From Hyphomonadaceae bacterium (GTDB lineage: Bacteria > Pseudomonadota > Alphaproteobacteria > Caulobacterales > Aquidulcibacteraceae): a stretch of DNA of 64,000 nucleotides. The stretch is from the NCBI GenBank assembly GCA_019753105.1, contig JAIELJ010000006.1, positions 434,001-498,000 on the forward strand. Direction: 5' to 3'. The translations under genes were made by a program, and so were the position numbers. Numbering within the stretch: the stretch's first letter is position 1; each line of letters starts with the position of its first letter. The notes under the pieces are model-generated. The model did not search any database, was not told where the DNA came from, and was given only the letters and a program-made list of their open reading frames with translations. Below are positions 18,496-28,809 of this stretch, piece by piece.

Positions 18496-19013
18496 GCAAG
18501 CGCAAGCGTGATCTCTCTGAGGAAGAGAGTTCTTTGTGGAAGCGCGTTACCGAGCGCGTAAAGCCACGGCGCGCGCCTCCCAAAATAAGCGAGAACAAGG
18601 AAGCCTCGCCGAAGCCCGCGCGGCCTGTGGCGCCGGTCGCATCGCCCGCGCTGGAACGGCCAGCGCCGCTTTCTCGTGCGAGTACAGCGCCTCCAGCCGA
18701 TCGCGGCGGCGAGAAGCGGGTTCGGCGCGGCAAGCTCGACGTCGCGGCCAGTCTTGATCTTCATGGACACACGCAAGAAAGCGCCCGCGCGGCGCTGATC
18801 CGCTTTCTGCAGAGTGCGCAAAGGCGTGGCGACCGCACCGTCATTGTCATCACTGGTGTCGGCAGAGCAGGGGGCGGTGTCCTTAGGCAACGTCTGCCTG
18901 AATGGCTGGGCGATCGTGAGCTTCGTGGCGTCACATCAGGCTTCGCCCAAGCGCATCGCAGTCATGGCGGCGCCGGCGCGTACTACGTTTTCCTGAAAAA
19001 CCGGGCCGAATAG
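18492..19013 (+). CDS. Smr-domain protein
   Basis: This 173-residue protein has a charged, Pro/Ala-rich N-terminal half (about 1-85). A C-terminal Smr domain follows, with DLHGHT, a long helix, VIVITGVGRAGGGVLR and a final GGAGAYYVFLK strand. Smr domains are nucleases or nucleic-acid-binding domains related to the MutS2 C-terminus. The GTG start overlaps the preceding stop. In Caulobacter a lytic transglycosylase gene usually lies between the Tim44 and Smr genes, and it is missing here. Confidence 0.85.
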   Translation: MSKRKRDLSEEESSLWKRVTERVKPRRAPPKISENKEASPKPARPVAPVASPALERPAPLSRASTAPPADRGGEKRVRRGKLDVAASLDLHGHTQESARAALIRFLQSAQRRGDRTVIVITGVGRAGGGVLRQRLPEWLGDRELRGVTSGFAQAHRSHGGAGAYYVFLKNRAE

Positions 19014-19150
19014 CCGCGTTCGTCAACCGGCGCTTAAGCATGCTTGCCGCCGTGTGAACGAAAATCTTCAAATAAACCAACCGCTTTCAGACGCCTCTAA
19101 CCAAATCGCAGACAGAGTTCTCACGCGCGTCCGCGAGCGGAGAGAGACTT

Positions 19151-21256
19151 TTGAGCGAAACCAGCGTCATCGGCTTGCGCCGCCCGAAAGGGCTGGCCGC
19201 GCGCGCGGCGCTGTTCACCTGCGTCTTGCTCATCGTCACGGCGGTGCTATCGGCGGCGACGGTCATGTTCGGCGCACTGCGCGAAAGCGCCCATCACCAG
19301 CTGAACGTCACGCGTGGCCTCGCGGTGCACCTCTCCAACATTTCCGGTGACATGCTCGCCGCCGGCGACATGCAAAGCCTCGCCGTCATGGCGCAGCAAA
19401 CGGCCGCGCGCACCGAAGTGCTTCGCCTGGCGATCTATGATGGCGATGGTGCGGTCATCGTTCAAAGCGAGGGCAATGCAGCGGAAAGCGCGGTCACGCT
19501 GCGTGTTGCGCGCCGTGTCCTGCGAGAGAGCGCGCTGAGCCACGAACGCGCCGCCGGTGGTCTCGCGATCGGCGCGCCGATTGTCCGTGAGGGGCGCGTG
19601 GTTGGCGTCGCCCTCATCATGTGGGACGACATGGCGTATCGGTTCGAGGCGCTGCCCGCGCTTGCGCCGTTCCTGCTCATTCTCGCGTGCTTGGTGCTCG
19701 GCGGCGTACCGATCACGGCGCATTTTGTCCGCCGCGCCGTCGCACCGCTCGACACGCTCTCAGCCTTCGCAGAACGCATTGCCGAGAACGGCGAAGCCGA
19801 ACCGATCGACCTGCGCACCGGTGACGAGTTCGAAACGCTGGCGACGGCGTTCAACAAGATGATCGGACGCTTGAATGCGTCGATGAAGCAGATCCAGGAA
19901 ATCGCATTCGTCGATCCGGTAACACGCCTGCCCAATCACGACCGGTTCGTGCGCGAAGTCGACTACGCCATCATGCAGCGTGGCGAGCAGGGGGCCGGCG
20001 CAGTCGCGGTGTTTGAGCTTCAGCGCTTGCCGAAGCTGCTGCAAACGCTCGATCAGGATGCCGCGCGTGACTTCCTGCGTGTTGTCGCGGAGCGGTTCGT
20101 CGCATCGACGCGCACGGTTGATCGCGTTGTCCGCTTGCGCAGCAAAGAACAACAACAAGCAATGCCGGCGCGCCTCAGCGCCGCGGAATTCGCAGTTTTC
20201 GTGCCGGAAGGTGTTTCGCAGAGCGATGCCGCCCGGTTCGGCCAGCATCTCAACGCGGCGCTCAACCAGACCTTCGAGTGGCGTGGCCATAAGCTGACGC
20301 TCGGCGCCTGCTGTGGCGTTGCGCTTGCGCCGCGCGATGGGCGGGAGGCGGAGACAGTGATCCGTCACGCGCGCATGGCGATCAGCGCCGCGCAAAGCTC
20401 GCCGGCGCGCATCAAGGTGTTCACACAATCGCTCGATCGCGAGGCTGTGGCGCGCGTGACGCTGGAACGCGAAATGCGCGGCGCCTTGGAACGCAACGAA
20501 TTTCGCGCCTACTTCCAGCCGAAGATCAATGTCGCGACCGGGAAGGTTGAGGGCTGCGAGGCGCTGGCGCGATGGATCAGGCCAGACCGTACCATCATCA
20601 GCCCCGGACGCTTCATTCCCGTTGCCGAAGAGAGCGGTCTCATTGGCGCGCTCTCCGATGCGATTATGCGTGAAGCATGCTGGAAGGCGGCGGCATGGTC
20701 GCGCAGTGGGCATCCGGCCAAGGTCGCTGTGAACGTGTCGGCGCTGCAGTTCCGCAGCGATCGCTTTGCCGATCAGGTATTGCGTGTTGTGCAGCACGCG
20801 GGCCTTGCGCCATCGCAGCTCGAATTGGAAATCACCGAATCCGTGGTCATGCAGGATCCCGACCGCGCGTTGCGTGTGATCCATCCGCTGAAGGAAGCCG
20901 GCATCCGCTTGGCCATCGACGACTTCGGTTGCGGCCACTCCAGCTTGGCGACGCTGTCGAAATTGCCGTTCGACGTGATCAAGATCGACCAGCAATTCAT
21001 TCGCGCACTCGAAAAGGACGCAAACGCCGCTGCCATTGTCGAGATGATCCTAGCGCTCTCCCGCACCCTGAATATGGAAGTTGTCGCCGAGGGCGTGGAG
21101 CGCCGCGAAGACATGGAATTCGTCGCCTCGCGCGGCTGCCACTGGGTGCAGGGGTTCCTGTTCGGCGCCGCGATGCCCGCGGCGGAATTCGCGCAAATGC
21201 TGCGCCGCCAAGCCGGCGATGACATCGATGCCGAGGATGCCGAAGACGCGGCTTGA
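19151..21256 (+). CDS. Membrane-bound GGDEF/EAL protein (c-di-GMP phosphodiesterase)
   Basis: This 701-residue protein has two transmembrane helices flanking a periplasmic sensor (about 17-180), a HAMP linker, a GGDEF-fold domain and a C-terminal EAL domain. The GGDEF signature is degenerate, since the region reads EFAVFVPEG. The EAL domain keeps EALARW, DDFGCGHSSL, KIDQQFI and AEGVE, so c-di-GMP hydrolysis is likely. The start is a TTG at 19151 after a purine-rich site. It lies alone between the Smr gene and hslV. Confidence 0.9.
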   Translation: MSETSVIGLRRPKGLAARAALFTCVLLIVTAVLSAATVMFGALRESAHHQLNVTRGLAVHLSNISGDMLAAGDMQSLAVMAQQTAARTEVLRLAIYDGDGAVIVQSEGNAAESAVTLRVARRVLRESALSHERAAGGLAIGAPIVREGRVVGVALIMWDDMAYRFEALPALAPFLLILACLVLGGVPITAHFVRRAVAPLDTLSAFAERIAENGEAEPIDLRTGDEFETLATAFNKMIGRLNASMKQIQEIAFVDPVTRLPNHDRFVREVDYAIMQRGEQGAGAVAVFELQRLPKLLQTLDQDAARDFLRVVAERFVASTRTVDRVVRLRSKEQQQAMPARLSAAEFAVFVPEGVSQSDAARFGQHLNAALNQTFEWRGHKLTLGACCGVALAPRDGREAETVIRHARMAISAAQSSPARIKVFTQSLDREAVARVTLEREMRGALERNEFRAYFQPKINVATGKVEGCEALARWIRPDRTIISPGRFIPVAEESGLIGALSDAIMREACWKAAAWSRSGHPAKVAVNVSALQFRSDRFADQVLRVVQHAGLAPSQLELEITESVVMQDPDRALRVIHPLKEAGIRLAIDDFGCGHSSLATLSKLPFDVIKIDQQFIRALEKDANAAAIVEMILALSRTLNMEVVAEGVERREDMEFVASRGCHWVQGFLFGAAMPAAEFAQMLRRQAGDDIDAEDAEDAA

Positions 21257-21278
21257 TTGAGCGCGTCCGCTCCGCCAC

Positions 21279-21842
21279 ATGAGCGGCATGAGCGAACAGC
21301 AAAACTGGCACGGCACTACAATCGTGTGCGTGCGCAAGAACGGCAAGGTCGTCATCGCAGGCGACGGCCAAGTTTCGGCGGGGCCGACAATCCTCAAGGG
21401 CAATGCGCGCAAGGTGCGCCAGCTGGCGAACGGCGAAGTCATCGTCGGGTTTGCCGGCGCGACCGCGGACGCGTTTTCGCTGTTCGAGCGGCTTGAACAA
21501 AAGCTTGAGCGGTTTCCAAAGCAGCTTGCGCGCGCGTGTGTCGAACTCGCCAAAGATTGGCGCACGGATCGCGCGCTGCGCCGCCTCGACGCCATGCTCA
21601 TCGTCGCCGACGCGAATGAAACGTTCTTGATCACCGGGGCAGGCGATGTGCTCGACCCGGAACACAAAGTGATCGCTGTCGGCTCCGGTGGCAATTACGC
21701 GCTGGCCGCGGCACGGGCGCTCTACGATCACATGGATGACGCCGAAGCTATTGCTCGCAAAGCAATGGCGATCGCCGCCGATATATGCGTCTATACCAAC
21801 GGCAAGCTCACTGTGGAGACGCTCGATGGCGGACCGGTCTGA
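21279..21842 (+). CDS. hslV: ATP-dependent protease subunit HslV
   Basis: HslV is the N-terminal-Thr protease ring of the HslUV complex. The 187-residue precursor has WHGTT, in which a Thr becomes the N-terminal nucleophile after processing, followed by [35 protein letters not shown] is also a family segment. A membrane-protein gene begins inside its 3' end, and hslU follows that gene. Confidence 0.95.
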   Translation: MSGMSEQQNWHGTTIVCVRKNGKVVIAGDGQVSAGPTILKGNARKVRQLANGEVIVGFAGATADAFSLFERLEQKLERFPKQLARACVELAKDWRTDRALRRLDAMLIVADANETFLITGAGDVLDPEHKVIAVGSGGNYALAAARALYDHMDDAEAIARKAMAIAADICVYTNGKLTVETLDGGPV

Positions 21843-23016
21843 TCTCGAAGCAGCAGCGGCGGCGGGTGTCATAAACGCTGAACAAGTCGCGCCTCTGCAC
21901 GAGTTTCTCGCGACGCGCGCCGTAAGCACGCCGGTAGCGGCGACCATTCCCGCTCTGCCGGGAGAGGAGAACCTCCGCTTCATTCGGAATTTTCACGACG
22001 TGTTTTTGGCGATCGGCATTCTACTGCTCGCCGGTGGCATGGCGACTTCAATCGGCACCATAGTTGCGGGCTCCGCTTCGCCAGAGCAGGGCACGATGAT
22101 GACCGGCGCGCTATGTGCGGTCGCCGTGGTTGTGATGTGGCTGCTCGGCGAATTCTTCGCACGCCGCCGGCGCCTGTTCTTGCCGGCGATCGCCATCGTG
22201 CTGATGATGACGTTGTTTGCCATCGTCGCCGGAGCGACGCTCTATGCCGGGGCTGTGTTGGGCGAGAACTTCGAGACCAGCCCGACCAATCTGGAAGCCA
22301 TGCCGCCAGAGTTGCGTGTTGGCATTTTGTTGGCGATGGCCTTGGCGGTCATTACGCCGCTCGCATTCTATCTGCGTTTCCGATTGCCGTTCTCGCTCGG
22401 TCTGGCTGGCGCTGGCGCCGCGACGTTCGTGGTCGTGGCGTGCCTGATTGCGAACTACGAGGTGACTATCGGCGCATTGCCGGCGCTTTACTTGATTCTC
22501 GGAACGCTGCTCTTTCTGGCAGGCGTCGCTTTCGACGCGCGCGATCCCGAGCGTGCGACTCGGCTTTCTGACAATGGCTTTTGGCTCCATTTTGCTGCGG
22601 CGCCGCTCATTCTGAACGGCGCCTTCGGCCTGATCGGCCAGGTCTTGAATGGCGGGCAAACGAGCACGGCAGGAATGATCGAAGCTGCTGGCAGCAATGA
22701 GGGCGCGGCGGCCGCGGTCCAAGCCAGCGCGACACTCGTCGTCATCCTGGTGCTCGGCGCGATTTCGCTGTTGATCAACCGGCGCGCGCTGATCGTATCA
22801 GCGCTGTTGACCGCAGGTATCGCCATTGGCGCATTGCTAAACGCTGCCGGCTTGGGCGCGGGCGCATTGGCGGCGGCGACGTTGATCACGCTTGGCGCCT
22901 TCGTCCTCATCCTCGGCGCTGGCTGGCACAGTGTGCGCCGCGCTCTGCTTGGCTGGGTCAAGCCCGATGGCGTGTGGGCGCGGATATTCCCACCGGAGCA
23001 GCCCTCAACCGCATAA
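21826..23016 (+). CDS. Polytopic membrane protein between hslV and hslU
   Basis: This 396-residue protein has a short cytosolic N-terminus followed by about ten to twelve hydrophobic helices. There are no obvious catalytic motifs. The general pattern resembles DUF2157/DUF4401-type membrane proteins, but the assignment is weak. The ATG at 21826 lies within the last 17 bases of hslV in another frame, so the gene is probably translationally coupled to hslV. It separates hslV from hslU by over 1.2 kb. Confidence 0.75.
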   Translation: MADRSDLEAAAAAGVINAEQVAPLHEFLATRAVSTPVAATIPALPGEENLRFIRNFHDVFLAIGILLLAGGMATSIGTIVAGSASPEQGTMMTGALCAVAVVVMWLLGEFFARRRRLFLPAIAIVLMMTLFAIVAGATLYAGAVLGENFETSPTNLEAMPPELRVGILLAMALAVITPLAFYLRFRLPFSLGLAGAGAATFVVVACLIANYEVTIGALPALYLILGTLLFLAGVAFDARDPERATRLSDNGFWLHFAAAPLILNGAFGLIGQVLNGGQTSTAGMIEAAGSNEGAAAAVQASATLVVILVLGAISLLINRRALIVSALLTAGIAIGALLNAAGLGAGALAAATLITLGAFVLILGAGWHSVRRALLGWVKPDGVWARIFPPEQPSTA

Positions 23017-23070
23017 TGCGGCTCAGCGACGCCCTTCACGTACGCAAGTCGCGCGCTTAAGTCAGGGTCC

Positions 23071-24375
23071 ATGACCACATACTCGCCGCGCGAAATCGTC
23101 TCGGAGCTTGATCGTTACATCGTTGGGCAGGGCGACGCCAAACGCGCCGTGGCCATTGCGCTGCGCAATCGCTGGCGTCGCAAGCAATTGCCGGAAAATC
23201 TTCGCGAAGAAGTCACGCCGAAAAACATCCTCATGATCGGGCCGACGGGCGTCGGCAAAACCGAGATCGCGCGGCGCCTAGCAAAGCTCGCAAATGCGCC
23301 GTTTCTCAAAGTGGAAGCGACGAAGTTCACCGAAGTGGGCTATGTCGGCCGCGACGTCGAACAGATCGTGCGCGATCTGGTGGAAGTCGCGCTCAACATG
23401 GTGCGCGAGCAGCGGCGCAAAGAAGTGCGCGCGCGTGCGGAGGCGGCAGCCGAAGAGCGCGTACTCGATGCGCTCGTAGGGCAGGGTTCATCTGCGGCGA
23501 CGCGCGACAGCTTCCGCAAGAAACTGCGCAACAACGAACTCAGCCAGAGCCAGATCGAGATCGATCTGGAGGATAATGCTTCGCCAATTGGCCAGCTCGA
23601 TATTCCCGGACAGCCCGGCGCCGGCATGGTCAACATTGGCGACCTTTTCGGCAAGGCGTTCGGCAAGCGCACCAAGCGTGTGCGGACAACGGTGGATGAG
23701 GCGTATGAGCCGCTGCTGCGCGAGGAGAGCGATAAGCTGCTCGATCAGGATGCGCTGCTGAAAGAAGCGCTGCGCATCACTGCCGAGGACGGCATCGTGT
23801 TCCTTGACGAGATTGACAAGATCGCTTCGCGCTCAGATCGGGTCGGCGGCGGCGATGTCAGCCGCGAAGGCGTGCAGCGAGATTTGCTGCCGTTGATCGA
23901 AGGTACGATCGTCAACACCAAGCACGGCCCGGTGAAGACGGATCATATTCTGTTCATCGCGTCCGGCGCGTTTCACGTCGCCAAGCCTTCGGATTTGCTG
24001 CCTGAATTGCAGGGCCGTTTGCCGATCCGCGTCGAACTGCGCGCGCTCACACGCGAGGACTTCCGGCGCATTCTGACAGAGCCGGAAGTTAGCCTGGTCA
24101 CGCAATATAAGGCGCTGATGCTGACCGAGGGGGTCACGCTCGACATAGGCGAAGATGCGGTTGAGGCGATTGCAGCGCTTGCTGCCGACGTGAATGCCAG
24201 CGTCGAGAATATCGGCGCCCGCCGTTTGCAGACAGTGATGGAACGCCTGCTCGACGAGATCAGTTTCTCCGCGCCGGATCGTAACGGCGAAACGGTGAAG
24301 ATCGACGCGGCTTACGTCAAAACCGCTGTCGGCGATCTGGCCAAGAACACCGATCTCTCGCGCTTTATTCTCTAG
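23071..24375 (+). CDS. hslU: HslUV protease ATPase subunit HslU
   Basis: HslU is the AAA+ unfoldase that feeds HslV. The 434 residues contain the N-terminal [20 protein letters not shown] Walker A, the I-domain (about 105-240), the Walker [13 protein letters not shown], the sensor region and a C-terminus ending in LSRFIL. It ends convergently with the PfkB kinase gene, with a four-base overlap of the two stop codons. Confidence 0.97.
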   Translation: MTTYSPREIVSELDRYIVGQGDAKRAVAIALRNRWRRKQLPENLREEVTPKNILMIGPTGVGKTEIARRLAKLANAPFLKVEATKFTEVGYVGRDVEQIVRDLVEVALNMVREQRRKEVRARAEAAAEERVLDALVGQGSSAATRDSFRKKLRNNELSQSQIEIDLEDNASPIGQLDIPGQPGAGMVNIGDLFGKAFGKRTKRVRTTVDEAYEPLLREESDKLLDQDALLKEALRITAEDGIVFLDEIDKIASRSDRVGGGDVSREGVQRDLLPLIEGTIVNTKHGPVKTDHILFIASGAFHVAKPSDLLPELQGRLPIRVELRALTREDFRRILTEPEVSLVTQYKALMLTEGVTLDIGEDAVEAIAALAADVNASVENIGARRLQTVMERLLDEISFSAPDRNGETVKIDAAYVKTAVGDLAKNTDLSRFIL

Positions 24376-25370
24376 ACGCGAAAACCGCTCGTGAGCGCAA
24401 GCGCCCGAAGGTTCTGCTCCGGTCGGGGCCCGATGTGCGAAATGACCTCGGCAGCCGCAAGCGATGCGAGGGCGCCGCATTCCGCAAGCGAACGGCCCTT
24501 GGCGTAGCCGAACAGGAAGCCGGCCGCGTACTGGTCGCCAGCGCCGGTTGAGTCGACGATCCTCGACGTCGGCATCGCCTCTACCTCAACCGTCTCGTCA
24601 CCGGCGGCGATGAGCGATCCATATTCGCCACGCGTAACGATGACGAGCGGACATTCCTTGCGAGCAAGCTCCAATGCGCCGCCGAGATCGTCATTCTCGT
24701 AAAGTCCGGTGATCTCGCTCTCATTCGAAAACAGGATGTCGATATGGCCCTTCACGAGGTGGCGGAAGCTGTCGCGGTGGCGATCGACGCAGAAGCGATC
24801 CGAAAGCGTGATCGAGACTTTCCGCCCGGCTGCGCGGGCAATTTCCGATGCGCGCACAAACGCAGCTTTCGCTTCGTCGCGATCGAAGAGGTAGCCTTCC
24901 AGAAAAAGCGTGGCGCCTGATTGGATCAGCGGCGCATTGATGTCCTTCTCGGAGAGGAGGGTGGAGGCGCCGAGATATGTGTTCATTGAACGCTGGCCGT
25001 CGGGCGTCACCGCGATCAGCGAACGCGCTGTGCTGGGATGTCCCGGACGTGGGGGCGTATCGAACGCAACACCGGCTGCTCGAAACTCCTGCGTGAAACG
25101 CGCGCCGAGCTCATCCTGCGCGACCTTGCCGATATAGGCGGCTTTTCCGCCGAAGCTTGCGACGCCTGTCATGGTGTTGGCGGCTGAACCGCCTGCCGCG
25201 ACTGTTGCGTTGGTCATCCGCGCGGTCAGGTGCTCAGCGCGGTCCTCGTCGATCAGCGTCATCGCGCCCTTGGCGATGTTCTCCTCGGCGAGAAACGCAT
25301 CCGGAACGGCGGCGATAACGTCGATGATGGCATTGCCGACGGCGACGACGTCGTAGGTCGATTGGGTCAT
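24372..25370 (-). CDS. PfkB-family sugar/adenosine kinase
   Basis: This 332-residue ribokinase-fold kinase has the N-terminal [18 protein letters not shown] and the C-terminal signature [13 protein letters not shown] with the catalytic Asp. Close relatives in alphaproteobacteria are annotated as adenosine kinase, but nothing visible here fixes the substrate. It reads toward hslU and is separated by about 60 bp from a divergent lipoprotein gene. Confidence 0.88.
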   Translation of the reverse strand: MTQSTYDVVAVGNAIIDVIAAVPDAFLAEENIAKGAMTLIDEDRAEHLTARMTNATVAAGGSAANTMTGVASFGGKAAYIGKVAQDELGARFTQEFRAAGVAFDTPPRPGHPSTARSLIAVTPDGQRSMNTYLGASTLLSEKDINAPLIQSGATLFLEGYLFDRDEAKAAFVRASEIARAAGRKVSITLSDRFCVDRHRDSFRHLVKGHIDILFSNESEITGLYENDDLGGALELARKECPLVIVTRGEYGSLIAAGDETVEVEAMPTSRIVDSTGAGDQYAAGFLFGYAKGRSLAECGALASLAAAEVISHIGPRPEQNLRALALTSGFRV

Positions 25371-25431
25371 CCCGCCTTAAAGCGCGGGGGCGCCCGTCGC
25401 GCAAGCATTGCGGGCGCGGCAATTGGGCGGC

Positions 25432-25830
25432 ATGGTCCGATCTATGCGATTCATGGCTTCTCTCGCGGCTCTGCTGCTGATCTCCGCGTGCGCAACCGCT
25501 GCGCCGAGCACCCCAGCGTCGCCCTCTACGCCGTCAGTGCGGCCAGCGGATACGTCGCGCGCGAGCCAATTGCTGGCGGCTGCGGGGCGCGCGAACGCTC
25601 CGGCGCGTGCCGAGATCGAGCGTGAGTTCGGCGCGCCGGATATCGCACGTCAGGATGGCGCGGGCACGGCTTTGACGTATCGGTTGCAGAGCTGCGCGTT
25701 GCTGCTGGTGTTTACGGCCGATGACCGCAACGTGATGCGTCTGGCACAAGCGCACCCGAGCGCGCGACGCGGGGGAGAAGCGGCGCCGAGCTTGGAGCAG
25801 TGCGCAGCGGAAGCCGCGGCGCGCCGGTAA
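25432..25830 (+). CDS. Small predicted lipoprotein
   Basis: This protein of about 132 residues has a lipoprotein signal (LLLISAC). A Pro/Ser/Thr-rich linker follows, then a small domain with REFGAPDIARQDGAGTALTYRL resembling SmpA/OmlA-type folds in general layout. ATG at 25432 or 25444 could be the start. The stop TAA overlaps the ATG of the next gene (TAATG). No function can be assigned. Confidence 0.7.
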   Translation: MVRSMRFMASLAALLLISACATAAPSTPASPSTPSVRPADTSRASQLLAAAGRANAPARAEIEREFGAPDIARQDGAGTALTYRLQSCALLLVFTADDRNVMRLAQAHPSARRGGEAAPSLEQCAAEAAARR

Positions 25831-26714
25831 TGGCGCGCGTAGCCTATCTTTCGTGCCGAACCTATCGCGGCAAGGCCATCGCGCCAGGCGCCGTTCCTCC
25901 GTTGGAAGAGAAGAGCAGGGAGCTGATCCTTGCGGCGGGCGCTGAACGCGGCATTGCGTTCGATGTTGTTGCTTGGGACGAGCCTGGACTCGAGACACGC
26001 GGCTACGATGCCGCCGTGATCCGCACGACGTGGGATTATCACGAGCGCCCCGATCAATTCGTCTCGACACTTGAATCGTTCGCGCGCTCCGGCTTGCCGG
26101 TGTTCAATTCTCCGGACGTCGTGCGCTGGAACATGCGCAAGACATATCTGAAGGAGCTCGGCCCATCCGCGATCGAGACGATCTGGGCCGATAAGGCCGA
26201 TGCGGTCACGATTGCGCAGGCGTTCGATACGTTGGGTGCAGCCGAGATCGTGGTGAAGCCACAAGTCGGCGCGGGATCGATCCGCACTGTGCGCCTGAAG
26301 AAGAACGCGTGGAGCGATGCGGACTTGATCGATGCGCCGCTCGGCGCGGCGATGATACAGCCCTATCTGCAGTCCATCGAAACAGAAGGGGAGCGCTCGC
26401 TGTTTTGGTTCGGCGGCAAATACTCGCACGCGATCCGCAAAGTGCCGCACAACGGCTCGTGGCTCGCAAACATTCCGGGCCAAACGAAATTCGTCGCCGA
26501 AACACCGCCGCCTGCGACGATCGAGGCTGCGGAAGCGGCGCGCGCGCATGCGCCGAAGGATCTGCTCTATGTGCGCATCGATCTTGTGCTGGGCGATGAC
26601 GGCAAGTGGCGCGTAATCGAGATCGAAGCGATCGAGCCCTATCTCTTCTTCGATTTCGCGCCCGAGGGCGCGCGCTTCTTCGTTGACGCGATCGCTGGCG
26701 TCTTGGCGCGATAG
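25830..26714 (+). CDS. ATP-grasp domain protein (RimK/glutathione-synthetase-like)
   Basis: This 294-residue protein has the ATP-grasp layout. VVKPQVGAGSIRTVRL supplies the phosphate-binding Lys and Gly-rich loop, MIQPYLQSIETEGERSLFWFGG the central strand, and VRIDLVLGDDG and VIEIEAIEPYLFF the metal-binding Glu residues. Such enzymes ligate a carboxylate to an amine or thiol, and the substrate is unknown. The last 76 bp overlap the convergent nth gene. Confidence 0.88.
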   Translation: MARVAYLSCRTYRGKAIAPGAVPPLEEKSRELILAAGAERGIAFDVVAWDEPGLETRGYDAAVIRTTWDYHERPDQFVSTLESFARSGLPVFNSPDVVRWNMRKTYLKELGPSAIETIWADKADAVTIAQAFDTLGAAEIVVKPQVGAGSIRTVRLKKNAWSDADLIDAPLGAAMIQPYLQSIETEGERSLFWFGGKYSHAIRKVPHNGSWLANIPGQTKFVAETPPPATIEAAEAARAHAPKDLLYVRIDLVLGDDGKWRVIEIEAIEPYLFFDFAPEGARFFVDAIAGVLAR

Positions 26715-27337
26715 AGACAGATGTCGGCGATGACGCAGCGCGGGCATTCGGGCTTGCGCGCGATGCAAGTGTAGCGACCGTGCAGGATCAACCAATGATG
26801 TGCGCCGTGCAGATATTTCTGCGGCGTGATGCGCATGAGCTGCTCTTCGACGGCCTCGGGCGTTTTGCCATCGGCTAGCCCAGTTCTGTTGGCGACGCGG
26901 AAGACGTGTGTGTCCACAGCGATCGTGCCTTCGCCAAAGATTTCCATCAGCACGACATTCGCGGTCTTGCGGCCAACGCCAGGCAACGCCTCAAGCGCGT
27001 CGCGCTCGCGCGGGACCTCGCTGTTGTGTTCGGCGATCAAAGCCTGCGAGAGCGCGATGGTGTTCTTGGCTTTGTTGCGCCAGAGGCCGATGGTTTGGAT
27101 ATACTTGCCGACCTTTTCTTCGCCGAGCGCGACCATCTTCTCCGGCGTGTCGGCGATTTTGAAGAGCTCCGCAGTCGCCTTATTGACGCCCTTGTCCGTC
27201 GCTTGCGCGGAGAGCACGACGGCGACGAGGAGGGTGTACGGGTTGATGTATTCGAGTTCGGTCTTCGGATCGGGCCGGACATGCGCGAGGCGCGCATAGA
27301 GCTCTTCGGCTTTGGCTTTGGTCAGGCGTTTCGGCAT
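26639..27337 (-). CDS. nth: Endonuclease III
   Basis: This is a base-excision-repair DNA glycosylase/AP lyase for oxidised pyrimidines. The 232 residues contain the helix-hairpin-helix LPGVGRKTANVV with the catalytic Lys, AVDTHVFRVANR with the catalytic Asp, and the [4Fe-4S] ligands in C-x6-C-x2-C-x5-C (CIARKPECPRCVIADIC). The C-terminus is Lys/Ser-rich. The ATG at 27337 starts MPKRLTKAKAEEL. It overlaps the ATP-grasp gene tail-to-tail by 76 bp. Confidence 0.96.
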   Translation of the reverse strand: MPKRLTKAKAEELYARLAHVRPDPKTELEYINPYTLLVAVVLSAQATDKGVNKATAELFKIADTPEKMVALGEEKVGKYIQTIGLWRNKAKNTIALSQALIAEHNSEVPRERDALEALPGVGRKTANVVLMEIFGEGTIAVDTHVFRVANRTGLADGKTPEAVEEQLMRITPQKYLHGAHHWLILHGRYTCIARKPECPRCVIADICLYRAKTPAIASTKKRAPSGAKSKKR

Positions 27338-27380
27338 CGGACTCTTGGGCGTGTGGCGGCTCTGCGCTAGTCTTAAGCGC

Positions 27381-27875
27381 ATGAACCCGACCTGGGAACG
27401 CACGCCAAGCGCGCCCGATATGGATGGCGCGCTTTACATGGACGCCGTGCTGCGCCCGCACCGCAGCCTGAGCGGCGCTGCGTTTAAGGCGATGCTGATA
27501 GTGATGATCGTGTTCAATGCGGCCGTCGGCATTTTGTTCTGGTTGCAAGGCGCGTTTCCGGTGGCGGCTTTCTTGGGACTCGATGTGCTGGCGCTTTATC
27601 TGGCGTTTCGCTGGAATTATCGCGCGGCGCGGGCGGCGGAGCGGGTGCGGATTGGGCCCGGGCAGGTGCATGTTGCGAGCATTGATGCGGGCGGACGCGA
27701 GAAACACTGGGTGCTCAATCCGGTTTGGGCCCGCGTCGTGCGCGAAGGCGCCGGTGTGTTGATCCGCGCGGGCAAGATTCAGATCAGGCTGGGCGCCTTT
27801 CTCTCGCCGGATGAGTGCGCCGACTTTGCACAAGCGCTCGATGCGGCGCTCTATCGTGCAAAACGTGGCGGCTAG
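27381..27875 (+). CDS. DUF2244 membrane protein
   Basis: This 164-residue protein has two hydrophobic helices (about residues 35-75). They are followed by a soluble C-terminal domain with WVLNPVWARVV and LGAFLSPDECADFAQAL, the usual DUF2244 pattern. Function is unknown. The ATG at 27381 gives MNPTWERTP. It is divergent from nth and converges with dapB, with which it shares four terminal bases. Confidence 0.8.
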   Translation: MNPTWERTPSAPDMDGALYMDAVLRPHRSLSGAAFKAMLIVMIVFNAAVGILFWLQGAFPVAAFLGLDVLALYLAFRWNYRAARAAERVRIGPGQVHVASIDAGGREKHWVLNPVWARVVREGAGVLIRAGKIQIRLGAFLSPDECADFAQALDAALYRAKRGG

Positions 27876-28678
27876 AGGCCGAGCACGTCTCTCATGCTGT
27901 AGAGGCCCGGCGGCTTGTCGCTGACCCAGAGCGCTGCTTCGAGCGCGCCATCGGCGAAGACGGCGCGATCGAGCGCACGGTGCCCGAGCGTGACGACCTC
28001 TCGTTCGGAGATAAACGCTACATCGTGATCGCCAACGATGCCGCCGCCGCGCGTCGATGAAAAACCGATGCTGCCCTCGGCGCGCTCGCCGGTGATGCCG
28101 TCATAGGGTTTAGCGCGAATTTCGCTGAGTGGCTTGCCGCGGCCCGCTGCGGCTGCTTCTCCGAGGAGGAGGGCGGTGCCGGAGGGGGCGTCTACTTTGC
28201 GGCGATGATGCGCTTCCGCGATCTCGATGTCCCAACCCTTGCCGAGCTTCGACGCCGCTTGCTCGACGAGCGCTGCAAGCAGGTTGACGCCCAAGCTGAA
28301 ATTGCCTGAGCGCACGATGGCGAGACGCTTGGCGGCGTCGGCGATGCGCGCGTCTTGCGCGGCGCTGAACCCGGTCGTGCCGATGACGGTGGCGCGGACT
28401 TGCGTCGCGGAGAGTGCATCCAGAGCGTCGAGCGTGGCTTCCGGCGTCGTGAAATCGATCCAGACATCAGCGCTGGTCGCGGCGGTGTGGACGCTATCGG
28501 CCGCATCGATGCCAAAGCCGCCAGCGCCCGCAAGCGCGCCAAGATCCATGCCGAGCGCGCGCGAGCCTGTGCGTTCGGTGCCGCCGGCGATGCGAAAGCG
28601 TGAATCGGCGGAAGCAGCGCGGATTAACGCGCCGCCCATGCGGCCGCCTGCGCCGGCGATTGCGATTGCGATGGTCAT
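27872..28678 (-). CDS. dapB: 4-hydroxy-tetrahydrodipicolinate reductase DapB
   Basis: DapB reduces the dihydrodipicolinate intermediate in lysine/meso-DAP synthesis. The 268 residues contain the nucleotide loop GAGGRMGGAL at the N-terminus, WIDFTTPE, GNFSLGVN, and the substrate motif HHRRKVDAPSGTAL with the catalytic His and Lys. It is divergent from the UrcA-family gene and is not in an obvious lysine operon. Confidence 0.96.
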   Translation of the reverse strand: MTIAIAIAGAGGRMGGALIRAASADSRFRIAGGTERTGSRALGMDLGALAGAGGFGIDAADSVHTAATSADVWIDFTTPEATLDALDALSATQVRATVIGTTGFSAAQDARIADAAKRLAIVRSGNFSLGVNLLAALVEQAASKLGKGWDIEIAEAHHRRKVDAPSGTALLLGEAAAAGRGKPLSEIRAKPYDGITGERAEGSIGFSSTRGGGIVGDHDVAFISEREVVTLGHRALDRAVFADGALEAALWVSDKPPGLYSMRDVLGL

Positions 28679-28809
28679 GGCACTGTCATGGCCCGAGGTA
28701 AGTGAGGCGGCAAGTGGGTTGGTCGAGGCGTGACCGCCGTCATGTCGGTGTTTTCCGACGCGCGTATAGATCGCGCTGCCGCACCAGCGCGGCTCAATCG
28801 GGGAAGACC

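Noticed and set aside
19760-20995. Long open frame on the minus strand inside the GGDEF/EAL gene
   Set aside because: Its composition (Arg, His and Leu rich) and lack of motifs mark it as the antisense shadow of a confidently identified gene.
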